This document shows, piece after piece, positions 1 to 12,110 of a DNA stretch of 64,000 bases; the stretch's first letter is position 1, and every line of letters starts with the position of its first letter. Position numbers and translations under genes: made by a program. Under the pieces are notes generated by a model. It was not told the DNA's origin, did not search any database, and saw only the letters and a list, made by a program, of their open reading frames with translations. The stretch comes from Viola odorata (Eukaryota > Streptophyta > Magnoliopsida > Malpighiales > Violaceae), in the NCBI GenBank assembly GCA_963691705.1, contig OY829539.1, forward strand, positions 46,199,656 through 46,263,655. The letters are read 5' to 3'.

Positions 1-2
1 AA

Positions 3-188
3 TTGCCATTGGATTTCGATCTAAACAAGCCCTATGTTAAGGAGACCCATCTAGCAACAAAGTTCAAGGGAGAACGAGATTTCGATCTCAATAAAACCCC
101 AATAGCAGGTATGTACTACTTTGATGATCCTGGTTACGAGCCGATGTTCATTGAGATCCTACAGATCCTTCTTCCAGACCACTACTAA
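3..188 (+). CDS. Unidentified 61-codon ORF at the left edge (fragment)
   Basis: I do not recognise this protein. It may run in from beyond the left edge, so the start is uncertain. Two DFDLNK motifs stand about 20 residues apart; the second reads DLNKTP and fits the DLNxxP form of plant EAR repression motifs. A short acidic, aromatic tail follows (MYYFDDPGYEP) before a stop at 186-188. There is no recognisable catalytic domain. It lies about 600 bp upstream of the hAT fragment, and nothing in the sequence ties the two together. It could be the C-terminus of a host regulator or of a transposon-encoded protein, or a chance ORF. Confidence 0.3.
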   Translation: MPLDFDLNKPYVKETHLATKFKGERDFDLNKTPIAGMYYFDDPGYEPMFIEILQILLPDHY

Positions 189-574
189 ATGGGAGTTTTT
201 GTTTTTCCTTTTTGTCTGATATTGCTAGATTGTGGCATTATCATTGTGTAGTTTAGAACTAAGGTTGTAATGTTGTAATCCATTTCGGATTTTGTCAGTT
301 TCCCATGGGTTTAGAAATACTCTTTTGGCCAGTTTGGTTTATGTATGCCATGGATTGAGGCTGTGATGTTGCACTGGGTTGTAGAATTTCTGTAAAGATG
401 TTATGTCTAATTAATAGATTACACATTGGAAATCATTGCTGTCAATTTTTTTTGGGTTTCATAGATGTTTGATGTGGATGAGTTTACTTTTGTTGGATTT
501 TGGATAACACTTGTTTTTTTCCTTTTTCGATTTGGCAATTTAATGCTCATTTTTTCATATAGCATCAGACTGAA
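189..574. other. AT-rich non-coding stretch
   Basis: No convincing gene, RNA or terminal repeat is visible. The sequence is T-rich and could be 3' untranslated or intergenic DNA between the edge ORF and the hAT fragment. Confidence 0.4.
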
Positions 575-800
575 TTGTTCTGTTCTCAGTTGTATGAATT
601 GCTGCCAGGTCTGTGAGGAGATTACATATTTGGCACAATGGTAGTTCAATCTCAATGCACATCTCTTTTTCTAGCTATTGTGGATTGTAACAACAACCAC
701 TGATTTACTGTGGCATCTGAATGTAAGTATTTCTGTTCATTTAGTTTGTTCTGTTCTCAGTTGTATGCATTGCTGCCAGGTCTGTGAGGAGATTACATAT
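575..800 (+). repeat. 55-bp direct repeat, two copies (575-629 and 746-800)
   Basis: The two copies share ttgttctgttctcagttg followed by the same ~37 bases ending in gaggagattacatat, with about one mismatch, 171 bp apart. The second copy runs directly into the hAT-like reading frame. This is a local duplication of the region just 5' of the transposase fragment. Confidence 0.7.
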
Positions 801-1025
801 AAGATGACTTCTTATGATTCGTTGAGTGGTAGATTGTTGAACAAGAGTGTCCAAGATGTAGGGGAATATTGTGCAGAATGGTGAAAATCTTAGGAAGTCA
901 CAAGATGCTCAGTCTTGGTTGATAGGTGGACAGATAATATTGATCGTACAGTGGTAAACATTTTCGCTTTCTGTCCCAAGGGTACCATGTTACTCAAATC
1001 TGTGGACGCATCTGATATCACAAAA
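801..1025 (+). pseudogene. hAT-superfamily transposase (DUF659-type) fragment, left part
   Basis: In one frame the DNA reads through a typical DUF659 segment: LSGRLLNKSVQDVGEYCAEW, then VDRWTDNIDRTVVNIFAF, then CPKGTMLLKSVDASDITK. The family signature is W-T-D-N, then C-P-K-G-T, then S-V-D-A-S-D-I. Two in-frame stops (TGA and TAG, about 876-888) show it is dead. The frame is cut at about 1025, where an LTR begins, and resumes at 42319 with the next block of the same domain. The large composite therefore inserted into this gene. About six residues expected between the halves are missing, so a small deletion at the left junction is likely. Confidence 0.8.
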
Positions 1026-1541
1026 CCTGAATTTTGACGCTAGCACGTTCGATCACCTGCAAAATAGCATGCCCGCATTTTTTATCACACTTAATCAAAT
1101 ATAGTCGCTTTATTTTTATTTTTTCACTAACAGTTGATGATCTCTCGGCCCAGCTCGAGTCCTTTCATATTCTTTTATTTTTATCTATCATTTTGGTTCT
1201 TTTAGTCTTATTAGGCCCCAAACGAGCTTTTTCGACACTTTGTCAAAATAAATGCGTTTAGAGAGTTGAGCTCAAAATTTTGTTCGCATCATCTCAATCG
1301 TCATATTTTTCTCTATAACGCAGTTACCTTCGTTCGAATTTTTCACCAGTTTCATCGCGCTGATAGATCGAGCCTATATTAATTAGTAAATATTTTTCTT
1401 TCTTTCCTTTTGATCAACCGTTGAATTGGTTGACTGCTTACTTAGTCAACCATCCAACGGTCACCTAATTAAACCATTTAACCCTTCCCTTTTCTTCTCC
1501 CGCAAACCATTCCCTCTTCAAAATTTGAAGCCTTGTCATGC

Positions 1542-1611
1542 TTCTGGAATCAACCTCGTCATGGCTTCTAGAAGGAGGCCTCGTCATCGAGCCTTGTCAT
1601 TGCTTCTAGAA
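1542..1611 (+). promoter_or_regulatory. Three TTCnnGAA (heat-shock-element-like) motifs in U3
   Basis: TTCTGGAA at 1542-1549, TTCTAGAA at 1566-1573 and TTCTAGAA at 1604-1611, each inside a degenerate repeat resembling tcgtcatggcttctagaa. They lie 110-180 bp upstream of the TATA box and all three recur in the other LTR (40286-40355). The arrangement resembles a stress-responsive enhancer. The function is inference. Confidence 0.4.
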
Positions 1612-1719
1612 CGCCAGTCACCCCTTCCCGATTGCTCTGTTCATTTCCAGCCACATAAATCAAAAAGGGCCGCGTCACCCGACGTGCTCCTCACACAATC
1701 AACCGACTCAACCTTCCCC

Positions 1720-1727
1720 TATAAAAA
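1720..1727 (+). promoter_or_regulatory. TATA box of the 5' LTR
   Basis: TATAAAAA preceded by a C-rich stretch (ccttcccc), a typical plant core promoter context. It is conserved in the right LTR at 40464-40471. Confidence 0.6.
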
Positions 1728-3550
1728 GAAAGTATTCTTCAACGAAGGAAAGGGGGGCCAATTTCATGATTTAGTCCCCCCTTTTTTATTCTCTTCCCAT
1801 CTGCTTTGTTGTTAATTTCTACCAACTGCTCTATCTTAATCCAATTTTCTTGCGTTTTGATTTCAATCAACTACTGCTCTGTAAAATCAAATTACTTCCT
1901 TTCAATTCAATCAATTGCCACTTGTTTTATTTCCATCAATTCCATTGCTTTGTTTCAATTAATTGCTGCACTGCCCCATTTCAATTTAATTATTTTACTG
2001 TTCTGTTTCAATTAATTAAATTGTTGTTTCAATTAACTAATTATTGCTTTTGATTTAATTGATTTTCTTGAGTTGGATTTAATTGCTGTTTGGTTTGGAA
2101 TTTGTGAGTTGCAGGTTTGGCGTGGCTGGAGAAGATGAAGTACTGTTTGAAATAAGAGGGAAGGTGACGAGCTTGTTTGGTTTCTATTTTGGTTGCCGGG
2201 CCAAGTAATTTGCTTAGGCCCAAGCGGAGAGGAGACGCTGGCCTTGTGCCAAGCGGAGGAAGGAAAGGAAGCTGGGCCGCGCCTGGCCCAGCGTGAGGAA
2301 AGAAGAGAGGCATGGGCTGCGCCTTGCGCAGGCCCATGCGGAGGAAAATGGCTTGGCTGCTGGTCAACTCAAGCGAGGAGAAGAAAGAGCTTGGCCCACC
2401 AGATCTGATGCTGGGCTATTTTGAGCCCAACTACTGGGCTCATTTTTTGGCCCACCGTAAGTATTTCGTATCCCTTGCTCGTTTGTAATATTTAATTAAT
2501 TTACTTATTTTTAATTGTTAATTAATCATTTGCATGTAATTATCAATTAATTAATTTACTTGCTTTTAATTAACTAATTAATTGTTTTAATTGATTTACT
2601 TGTTCTTAATTGTTAAATCATTTTATTTAATTGCTTGATATTTATTTTACTCGTACTAATGATCTCAATTTGTAGGTAATCTTTAAGTCTTCGCTCGCAA
2701 GTACGCCCTTCTAAGTCTCTTTTATTTATTCAAGGTTTTCCGCAAATATTACTTATATGCATGTTGTTTAGAAATGTTAAAAAACCCATATCATAATTGT
2801 ATGCATGATATTTAGAATTGTTAGAAAATAAAATCAACACACATGATTACGTGTTTACATCACTTGCTTTTATGCCATGAAATTAATTGTACATTTGCAT
2901 TGATACATGAGCATGGTGGCTTCTATCCCACACGGTTATTTGCATTCTATGATAGGATCCCGTAGTAATTAATTAATCATGCATGGCCCGATGATGATAA
3001 AGAGAGCTCTCGCTTTATTAAAAAAACCAACGATTAATCAGTCCCGACCAGAAATGATTAATCAGTCCCTACAGTCCCGATTAGAAATAACAAAACACTA
3101 AAGCGACGAATACCTTTGAGGGTCTATGGAAAACTGGAAGGTGGCCCAATCTTCGTAACAAGATTTCGGTTGACAGTTTGCGATCATTTATTCCGTAAAT
3201 GATTGAAAAGTGGTGCGTTTCCGTGCGCGGGATCAGACGACACTTTCCGGTTACTTACTCGTTTTCATGTCAAAAATGTTTTCCAAACACCTTTTTAACC
3301 GGTAACCTTTTTAAGGATGTGACTCGGGTGCCTAACACCTTCCCGAGTCCATAATACGACCTCGAACCTTCGTTCTTAGGTTTAGACCACATGTGCCTTA
3401 GTTTTTACTTTTTATGCCATGACGATTAGGTTCCCTAAACCTTAGAAAATAGGGTGGCGACTTCATTGCATTATACGAAGCATCCATTTATGCTTAGCAT
3501 CCGTCCCGAACCTAAACTTGTCTTTCGACGAAAAGGGGGGTGCGACAGTT

Positions 3551-3568
3551 TGACGACTTCACTAGGGA
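3551..3568 (+). promoter_or_regulatory. Primer-binding site, tRNA-Arg(ACG) type
   Basis: The sequence tgacgacttcactaggga starts 3 nt after the LTR end. It differs from the complement of the plant tRNA-Arg(ACG) 3' end at three positions, all transitions (G to A, C to T). The transitions look like decay of methylated cytosines. A tRNA-Arg PBS is typical of Ogre elements. Confidence 0.65.
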
Positions 3569-4627
3569 CTTTAGGGTCGAAGCCGGTTTTAAGGTGTTTG
3601 TTTTTTGTTTACTTGCTTTAATAAACTGTTTTCGTGATTAGTTGTTATACGCTTTGATCAATTGTCATACTCATGCGTAGTGCCCTACACCCAAGGAACA
3701 ATTACCATATAGGCTTAGGAGGGTAGTAGTGACGCCCTGGGACACGTGTCCTGGGTAGTGTTCACCGACCCCACTCGGACGAACCCCTAAAATCAGTCGA
3801 AACGTTGCCTGGTTCCGCAAGGAATCGGTTGACACTGACCGACACTTTAGGGACCATTCTATGGTATCGTCCGGGAACTTTGCGGCCGTTAGAAATTAGT
3901 CGACGACAAAAGCCTTGCATATACATCATTTTGTTTGTTAATAGCTTTGATTATCCTGTTTTTGCGTTCTTATTTTTTTCTCACATGTGAATAAAAAGAA
4001 CGTAGTAAAATAATTTATTCATTTTACTGACACTTGAACTCTATTTTCCCCCCCAAGACCCATCCTGCTTTGTTCAAATGATAGTGCCTACGTTACTTTC
4101 ACTTGATACTTTCGGGGGTAGAAGTCTTGAGAACTAAGCTGCACGAGGGGATATGTTGAAATTCGGTTTCATTCCTGATATTACGACCAAGATTGGGATG
4201 GAGGAAGGGGTGATGCAAAAAAGGTGAGATTGCATCGTTGGAATATTTTTGGTATAAGCAAACAGATCTCGACTTTCAAGGGTTGCCATCTTAAAAGAAA
4301 AATCGTGCATCAACTACTTAGATTTTTATCTTTTCGCCCCATGTAACCATGTTCCTAGACTTTTGTCTACTAGCCTTTTTTGGTAGATCTAGGTAGGTAA
4401 TCCAACTCATAATGGTTGTAACCTTTTTGACGGAAAAAATCAATGACAATGTTCGTAATTATTTGGATAATTATGAAACGTGTCCTTTCTTTCACACATT
4501 CAAAGGATATCAAATGGCTATCGCCTACGGTCAAAACAACATTCCCCAAATTAAAATCGCACATAAAGCTAAAAAAAAAGAGAGTTAACCCTTGAAATGA
4601 AAACACAAAAAAATAGACCAAATGAAG
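3569..4627 (+). other. 5' untranslated interior of the Ogre-like element
   Basis: The region after the PBS has no gag-like reading frame and no repeat I can define. Short ORFs here lack recognisable domains. Confidence 0.5.
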
Positions 4628-4971
4628 ATAACGCAGAGATAACCGTTTCTTCTCGGTTTCAGCTGCGCGCTCTTTTTCCTTGGCCAATATCAAAGCGATT
4701 TGCTCGGAGTTTCCTTTCGGCTAAAACACAAAAGACGTTGATAACGGGCTGAAGTATTCCCACACTAAAATTCAGAATTTTCTAGGCAGCGCATCTCTCA
4801 CAAAAATTCATAATGGAAGGACAGTTGCTCCTTCTCGGTCTCAGCTGTGTGCTCTTTTGTTTTGGCATATATCGACACGATTGGCTCGGAATTTCATCGC
4901 AGACAGAACACGAAAGATGTTGATAACGGGCTAAAGTCTTTCCACACAAAATTTTAGATTTTTCTGGGCGA
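4628..4971 (+). repeat. 183-bp tandem array, left part
   Basis: Units carry the anchor cagctgcgcgctctttt followed by ttggccaatat-like sequence and agacgttgataacggg-like sequence. Anchors fall near 4650 and 4833. The array is interrupted by the copia element and continues at 10745 in phase once the insertion and TSD are removed. Confidence 0.85.
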
Positions 4972-5554
4972 TGTTGGGAATATTGTGTTAAATGGAAAGA
5001 ATAATAATCTAGTTTTGAGTCACGAGAAATATCTCTTTCCTTAAGACAATATTTGCCCCCACTCGTATCGAGTTTGCTAATAGGTTCCCAGCAAATTGCC
5101 TCCCAGGATATAACAAAACCAATGAATTCTGCAGATAGCAATTCTGAAGAATTCTGAATTTCTCGAATGATTCGAATGAATCAATTTACTGATTTTGCGT
5201 TCTATATATAGATTACGAAAAGGTCTGAAAAGAAGAGTTATAACTCTTCGGTTCAAACCGTTGCGTCCGTTCCAACCGTTGTGTCTGTTCCAACCGTTGT
5301 GTCCGTTCCAACCGTTGTGTTCGTTCTAACCGTTGTGTCTATTCCAACCATTGTGTTCGTTCCAACCGTTGCATCCATTCCAGCCGTTGTGTTTGTTCCA
5401 ACCGTTGCATCCATTCCAAACGAAAGGAAATGTCTGTTGGAACTCTTCGGTTCAAACGAAAAGAAATGGTTGTTGGAAGAGATATTACCGTTGGCGCGTT
5501 TCCAATACCCATTACAACACACAAACACTTATATAATATACTATAAATCCATCA
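4972..5554 (-). repeat. 3' LTR of the copia element
   Basis: Begins tgttgggaatattgtg and ends aatccatca on the plus strand. It matches 10162-10744. In element orientation a TATA-like stretch (tatattatataag) lies close to its start. Confidence 0.9.
5253..5420 (+). repeat. 18-bp minisatellite inside the copia LTR
   Basis: About nine degenerate copies of ccgttgtgtccgttccaa. The partner LTR has the matching array at about 10443-10610, so it pre-dates this insertion. It translates as TVGTDT-like repeats on the minus strand but there is no sign of a real gene. Confidence 0.75.
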
Positions 5555-6178
5555 ATCCCCCACTAGGTTGTAATAGTTTCACATTACAACCTACTGATTT
5601 ATATGTATATATATAACATTCCTCCACTAGGTTGTAATGTCACCGCAAACCAGATCACTTTTGATATCACTATGCATAAAAGAAGGTATCTTTCGACTTA
5701 AACTATCCCTTAGTGAACTTATCTCAAAGTCTTAAGAGAATTAAAGGTGGCCTAAGCTTAAACCAAAATTCTTTGTCCTAAGACCGGAGACAAGCCACAC
5801 ATAGAGGTTTCTGAATTTTCGAGAAATTCACAAACTTTTTAGCACTACTATGGCCATGTGCTTTCGTCCCGGTTTCATGAACATTTACATAAGTAAACCC
5901 AAATTTATGTTAAAGCGGCACCACTTTTATGCTCATATAGGTGAAGTTCCATTAATGTCCCCGTTACCAAGACATATCACCTGATTTGTTTTGAACTTCA
6001 TTAAGAGTATAACTCATCCTTCTCAATCGTAACTGTCAGCACTAATCCGTTCTGGATGGGACTTTATTTCAAATAGTGCTTTTCCTAACCACGTATTAGT
6101 AACTTGTTATTACCCTTTAAACCTTGGTCAGTAGATGCAATCTAAAGTAAGGTTGGGTTCCCATTACTAGTGATTCTC
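5555..6178 (-). other. 3' untranslated region and polypurine tract of copia
   Basis: Read on the minus strand this lies between the RNase H stop (6179) and the 3' LTR. The tract cctagtggggga directly abuts the LTR and serves as the polypurine tract, confirming the orientation. Confidence 0.6.
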
Positions 6179-9100
6179 TTAAAAGGGTTTTAGTCCCATC
6201 CCTATGGATGTTGTTCTTACCAAGTCTCTAGATAAACCCTTGGTAAAAGGATCTGCCAAGTTTCTGCTTGACTGAACGTAGACAATAGTTATGACTCCAT
6301 CAACTATTAGTTGTCTAACGTACTCATGCCTAAGGCTAATGTGTCTAGACTTTCCATTATAGATTTTATTATATGCTCTTGACATAGTGGCTTCACTATC
6401 ACAATACAAGGAAATGGTTCCCATCGGTTGTGGCCACAACTCTATATCCAATAACATGTTTCTCAGCCATTCTGCTTCCTTGCATGCCGCATTTAGCGCT
6501 ATGAATTCAAATTCCATCGTGGAATGTGAAATAACGGTCTGTTTCTTAGAGGACCAAGATATGGCTCCTCCACCAAGAGTAAAGACCCAACCAGATGTGG
6601 ACAAGTTATCACTTGCACTAGTAATCCAACTAGCATCCGTGTACCCTTCAAGTACAGCCGGAAACTTAGAATAGGAAAGTCCAAGATTAATTGTTTTCTT
6701 TAAATATCCAAGGACTCTTCCAATTGCTTTCCAATGTTCTATACCAGGATTACTAATGGAACGAGAAAGTTTGCACACAGCAAACGCTATGTCTGGTCTT
6801 GTACAATGCATGACATACATCATGTTTCCGATAGCACTGGCATACTCGAGTTGTGTTATCGCTCTTCCAGACTTATTTGCAAGTTTAACACTAGGATCAT
6901 AAGGTGTGTTTGCTTCTTTAATCTCTAAGTGATTAAATCTTTGAAGCACTTTCTCAATATAATGAGACTGACACAATGCAAAGCCATCGCCTTGCCTCTT
7001 TACTTTTATTCCCAAAATAGTATCAACCTCGTTAAGGTCTTTCATTTTAAATACCGAAGTTAAGTACCTTTTGGTTTCATTCACACCTTTCATATTAGTC
7101 CCAAAAATCAGCATGTCATCCACATAAAGACAAATAATGACTCCATATTCACTCGTGAATTTAGAGTATATGCATTTGTCGGCACCATTGTGCTTAAATC
7201 CGTTAGATAGTATAACGGAGTCAAAATTTTCATGCCATTGTTTTGGGGCTTGTTTCAAGCCATATAAAGACTTAACCAACTTGCACACTTTTCTCTCTTG
7301 TCTAGGTAGAACAAATCCCTCGGGTTGTTCCATATACACTTCTTCATCTAAATCACCATTTAGAAAAGCTATTTTTACATCCATTTGATGCACATACAAA
7401 TCATGAATCGACGCAAGAGCTATAAGGACCCGGATTGAAGTGATCCTAGCAACGGGAGCATAGGTATCAAAATAGTCAACTCACTCCTTTTGTCTAAAGT
7501 CCTTTGCCACCAGCCTTGCTTTAAAAGCAAGAATTGACCCATCACTATTATATTTTCTTCTAAATACCCATTTAGATCCGATAGGTTTAGAACCTGGAGG
7601 AAGATCTACTAAAACCCAAGTATTATTAGATAATATTGAGTCCATCTCATCATTTATAGCTTCCTTCCAGAATCCTACGTCTCTAGAAGCCATTGCTTCT
7701 CCAAACGTTTTCGGATCTTCCTCAACATTACACAAAATAGGTATTTTATTAAGAACCTTGTTTTTGTTCCTATGTCCTTCGACAAGGAACATCTGAAAAT
7801 CGGGACCAAAGTCTTTTTCTTTTCTTACTCTTTGACTTTTACGTGGTTCAATTTGAGAATCAATTACAACTCTTTTACCATTGCTCGTAGAAGAGGGTTG
7901 GTCAGAGTCAACTAAGGGAGGTTGAGTTGGTTCATTACTAGATTTTGAATCTCGACAGAATCGGTTCTCAATAAATTCAACATCCCTTGATTCTACAATC
8001 GCATTAGAACTCAAGTCTAACAGTCTATATGCCTTTGAATTTGCAACATATCCCATGAACACACTTTTGATTGCCCTTGGTCATAATTTAGTTCTTTTCG
8101 AGTCAGATACTCGATAAAAGGCTAAACACCCCCACACTTTAAGATAATCCAAATTTGGTTTTCGTCCATTCCATAACTCATATGGTGACAAATTTTGAAT
8201 CACTCGAGATGACACTCTGTTATGCACATAACAACGGTGAGAATTGCTTCTTCCCATAAGTTAAATGATAATTGTGCCTTCAAAATCATCGCATTAACCA
8301 TATCCACGAGTGTTCTATTTTTCCTTTCGGCCAAACATTTTTGTTGGGGTGTATATGGCGCAGTCTTTTCATGAATGATTCCATGTTCTTGACAAAATTC
8401 AATAAATTCGTTGGGAAAATATTCCCCACCTCTATCACTTCTAAGAACTTTTATTTTCTTTTCCTTTTGATTTTCTACTTCTGATTTATAGCGTTTAAAC
8501 ATATCAAAAGCCTCATCTTTTGTTCTTAGTAAGTAGATGTATGTATACCTAGAGTAATCATCTATAAAAGTGATGAAATATCTTTTTCCACCCCTAGTTA
8601 ATACGTCATTTAATTCACAAATATCATAATGTATTAATTCTAAAAGTTGTGTTTTTCTTTCGGCTCTAGGGAAAGGTCTTTTAGTGATCTTTGCTTGTAT
8701 ACATGTTTCGTATTTTTCATGTTCATTTTGTGTATACGAAATTAACCCATGCTTAGACATATATTTCAAGTACTTAAAGTTTAAATGCGCTAAACGATCA
8801 TGCCATAAAGTACAAGAATTAACAACACAAGAATAATCAGAAATAACTTTATTATTAATACTTAGTTTGAACATGCCATCACAAGAGTACCCTTTTCCAA
8901 CAAATACACCACCCTTAGACAGAATCAACTTATCGGACTCTAGCACGACCTTAAGGCCCTTATTACACAAAAGATTAGCAGATACAAGATTTTTCCTAAT
9001 ATCCGGAACATGGAGAACATTAGTAAGAATAAGCTTCTTTCCGGAAGTGAATTGAAGTTCCACACTTCCTTTGCCCAGAACTTTGGCAGAGTTGTCGTTC

Positions 9101-10113
9101 CCCATTAGGACCACTTGTCCTTCGGTCGATTCTTCATATGCCTTGAATTGGTTCTTGTCATTGCACACGTGTACAGTTGCACCAGAATCAAACCACCAAT
9201 CAGAAAGATTTGCCGCGGCAACCAAGTTGAGTTTAGAAATCATGCCAATTTGCATCTTCGAAACCATCGCAATGATTTCTTCAACCACGTTTGCGGTTTT
9301 AGAACCATTGGCCTTCTCTTTCTCACTCTTGAAAATCCTGCATTCTTTAATGTAATGGCCAGGCTTCCCACAATGGAAGCATGCCCTATTTTTTTTGTCC
9401 TTTGTGTTATCGTTAGAGTAACTCTTTTTAAAACCTTTCCCCTTCTTATATTTCAGATACTTATTTGTCTTTCCGGACCCTTTCTCAACATTGTTAACAT
9501 TCACTTTAGATTCGGTATTGGAACCATCACGGATCCTACTTTCTTCCTCAATACGTAAATGTTTACCGAACTGTTCTAAAGTGAGATCCTCGGTCATATG
9601 CAAAAGTTTCTTCCTGTAATTATTCCAACTTGGTGGCAGTTTTGCAATAATTGCACCAATTTGGAATGATTCAGGAACATTAATGTTGAGATCACGAAGT
9701 TGATTGACCAGAATTGAAATTTCATGCATTTGGTCCAGAACAGACAAATTATCAACCATTTTAAATTCCATTTATTTCAGAATGATGAATTTGTTCGTAC
9801 CTATTTTCTCGGTTTTGTACTTTACCTCCAAATCATTCCAGATTTCACGCGGTGACTTTGTAGCGGTAAACAGATCATACAACTGATCAGACAGAGTGTT
9901 TAGAATGTGTCCCCTACAAACCAGTTCGTCATCATCACGCTTTTTCTTCGCTGCCTTTTGTGCATCAGTATCATTCTCACCCGGTTCCGGCAGTGGGTCT
10001 TCTTCCAGAACATAGAAAACCTTGAGAGCAGTCAGGAAGAACTTCATCTTATCCTGTCAACGAGTGAAATTTGTTCCATCGAACCTGTCCAGTTTCACGA
10101 AGTCTTGATTCAT
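6179..10113 (-). pseudogene. Ty1/copia gag-pol polyprotein, broken
   Basis: Reads from a start at 10113 (MNQDFVKLDRFDGTNFT) through a gag domain, a CCHC zinc knuckle (CFHCGKPGHYIKEC), protease (DSGATVHVC), GAG-pre-integrase (LWHDRLAHLN), integrase core (LRSDRGGEY), RT (CLYVDD, about 7110) and RNase H ending near 6179. Breaks: TGA at 10057-10059 (a Trp position), TAA at 9772-9774, a frameshift near 8240, TGA at 8081-8083 and TGA at 7481-7483. One integrase zinc cysteine appears to be tyrosine (KYETC where CxxC is expected). It would need all enzymes supplied in trans. Confidence 0.92.
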
Positions 10114-10161
10114 GAAGTTGAAAGTGGTTGTTCCTTCTATTGTTGAATATTGTCTTAAGAT

Positions 10162-10744
10162 TGTTGGGAATATTGTGTTAAATGGAAAGAATAATAATCT
10201 GGTTTTGAGTCACGAGAAATATCACTTTCCTTAAGATAATATTTGCCCCCACTCGTATCGAGTTTGCTAATAGGTTCCCAGCAAATTGCCTCCCAGGATA
10301 TAACAAAACCAATGAATTCTGCAGATAGCAATTCTGAAGAATTCTGAATTTCTCGAATGATTCGAATGAATCAATTTACTAATTTTGCGTTCTATATATA
10401 GATTACGAAAACGTCTAAAAAGAAGAGTTATAACTCTTCGGTTCAAACCGTTGCATCCGTTCCAACAGTTGTGTCTGTTCCAACCGTTGTGTCCGTTCCA
10501 ACCATTGTGTTCGTTCCAACCGTTGTGTCTAGTCCAACCATTGTGTTCGTTCCAACCGTTGCATCCATTCCAACCATTGTGTTCATTCCAACCGTTGCAT
10601 CCATTCCAAACGAAAGGAAATGGCTGTTGGAACTCTTCCGTTCAAACGAAAAGAAATGGTTGTTGGAAGAGATATTACCGTTGGCGCGTTTCCAATACCC
10701 ATTAAAACACACAAACACTTATATAATATACTATAAATCCATCA
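10162..10744 (-). repeat. 5' LTR of the copia element
   Basis: Same length as the left copy (583 bp), followed by TSD ggcga. In element orientation the interior starts directly after it, but the usual initiator-Met primer site TGGTATCAGAG is not evident. The PBS of this family is therefore undetermined. Confidence 0.9.
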
Positions 10745-12110
10745 GGCGATACCTCTCTCACAAATAATTTAGACGTGAAGATGGCTACTTTTCTCCGTCT
10801 CAGCTGCGCGCTCTTTTATTTTGGCTGATATCGACATGATTGGCTCGGAATTTCATCACGGACAAAACACGAAAGATGTTGATAACAGGCTATAATGTTT
10901 TCACACGAAATTTCAGATTTTTCTGGGTGATACCTCTCTCAGAAATAATTTAGACGTGAAAATGGCTGTTTTTCTCAGTCTCAGCTGCGCGCTCTTTTGT
11001 TTTGGCCGATATCGACTCGATTGACTCGGAATTTCCTCGCGGCCAAAATACCAAAGATGTTGATAACGGGCGGAAGTTGTCGCGAACAAAATTTCAGATT
11101 TTTCTGGGTGATACCTCTCTCACAAATAATTTAGACGTGAAGATGGCTGCTTTTCTCGGTCTCGGCCGCACACTCTTGTACCTTGGCCAATATGAGTGTG
11201 ATTGACTCCAGGTTTCCACTCGACTAAAATACGAAAGACGTTTGTAACACATGGAAGTTAGCCCTTACCAAATTTTAGACTTTCCTAGGCAGTACATCTC
11301 TCGTAAACAAATTCAGAATGTGAGGATGACTGTTTCTGCTCGGCCAGCCGCACACTTCTTTTACCTTGGCCAATATGGCTGCGATTGACTCCAGGTTTCT
11401 GCTCGACTAAAACACAAAAGACGTTCATAAGACATGAAAGTTCGCCCTTACGAAATTTCATAATTTTCTGGGTAGTGCATCTCTCAAAAGAAATTTCAGA
11501 ACGCAAGAATAGCCGCTCCTTCTTGATCTCAGCTGCGCGATCTTTTGTCTTGGCCAAAATGGATATGATTTGCTCGGATTTTCCACTCGGACAAAACATA
11601 GAAGATGTTAATGACAGGTTGACGTCTGCCAACACCAAATTTCAGAAATTTTTGGGTAGTACATCTCTCGCAAAAAAAAATCAGAACGCAAGAATAGTTA
11701 CTTCTTCTCAGCTTCAGCGGCGCGCTCTTTTGTTTTGGCCAATATGGATACTATTTGCTCAGATTTTCCACTCGGACAAAACATGAAAAACGTTGATAAC
11801 GGCTGAAGATTTCCCACACCAAATTTCAGATGTGTTTTGGGGAGCGCATCTCTCACAAAAAAATTCAGAATGCAGGGATCGCTGGTTCTTCTCGGTCTCA
11901 GCTGCGCACTCTTTTGTTTTGGCCAAATAGATATGATTTGCTCGGAATTTCCACTCGGCAAAAACATGAAAGACATTGATAACGGGATCAAGATTTTCCA
12001 TACCAAATTTTAGATTTTTTGGGCGACACACCTCACAAACGATAAAGACGCAAAGATAACTGTTTCTTCTCATTTTCGGCTGCGCGCCCTTTTGTTTTAA
12101 CTGACATCTC
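10745..12110 (+). repeat. 183-bp tandem array, right part
   Basis: Eight anchors (cagctgcgcgctctttt-like) near 10792, 10973, 11156, 11338, 11520, 11703, 11889 and 12072 give periods of 181-186 bp. With the left part there are about ten units. 183 is a multiple of 3, and the minus strand encodes a repeating peptide (SEQIISILAKTKERAAE-like) across some units, but frames break between units. I treat this as satellite-like untranslated DNA of the Ogre-like element. Confidence 0.9.

Larger units (their letters stand above)
1026..3547 (+). repeat. 5' LTR of the Ogre-like element
   Basis: This 2.5-kb sequence recurs in the same orientation at 39763-42318 with a few percent mismatches and small indels; the right copy has a ~35-bp insertion near 41690-41725. 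It ends in gggggtgcgaca like the right copy. The first bases of the right copy (tattggta) are not found here. It holds a TATA box, an upstream triplicated TTCnnGAA motif, and a long AT-rich segment (about 1850-2660) around a GC-rich patch at 2180-2440. The short ORFs inside are not convincing genes. Confidence 0.85.
4972..10744 (-). mobile_element. Ty1/copia LTR retrotransposon, minus orientation
   Basis: Two 583-bp LTRs (4972-5554 and 10162-10744), TG...CA ends, and an exact 5-bp TSD ggcga (4967-4971 and 10745-10749). The coding order on the minus strand is gag, protease, integrase, reverse transcriptase, RNase H, as in Ty1/copia. By eye the LTRs differ at about 18 positions (~3%). It interrupts the 183-bp array of the Ogre-like element. 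The coding region is broken, so the copy is non-autonomous. Confidence 0.95.

Noticed and set aside
2041..2408. ORFs of 71-108 codons in the GC-rich part of the Ogre-like LTR, also near 40785-41174
   Set aside because: They occur on both strands over the same bases in both LTRs and have no domain similarity.
10443..10718. Repeat protein with TVGTDTTVGTDTT units (also 5253-5528)
   Set aside because: It lies inside both copia LTRs, in several frames, and reflects an 18-bp minisatellite.
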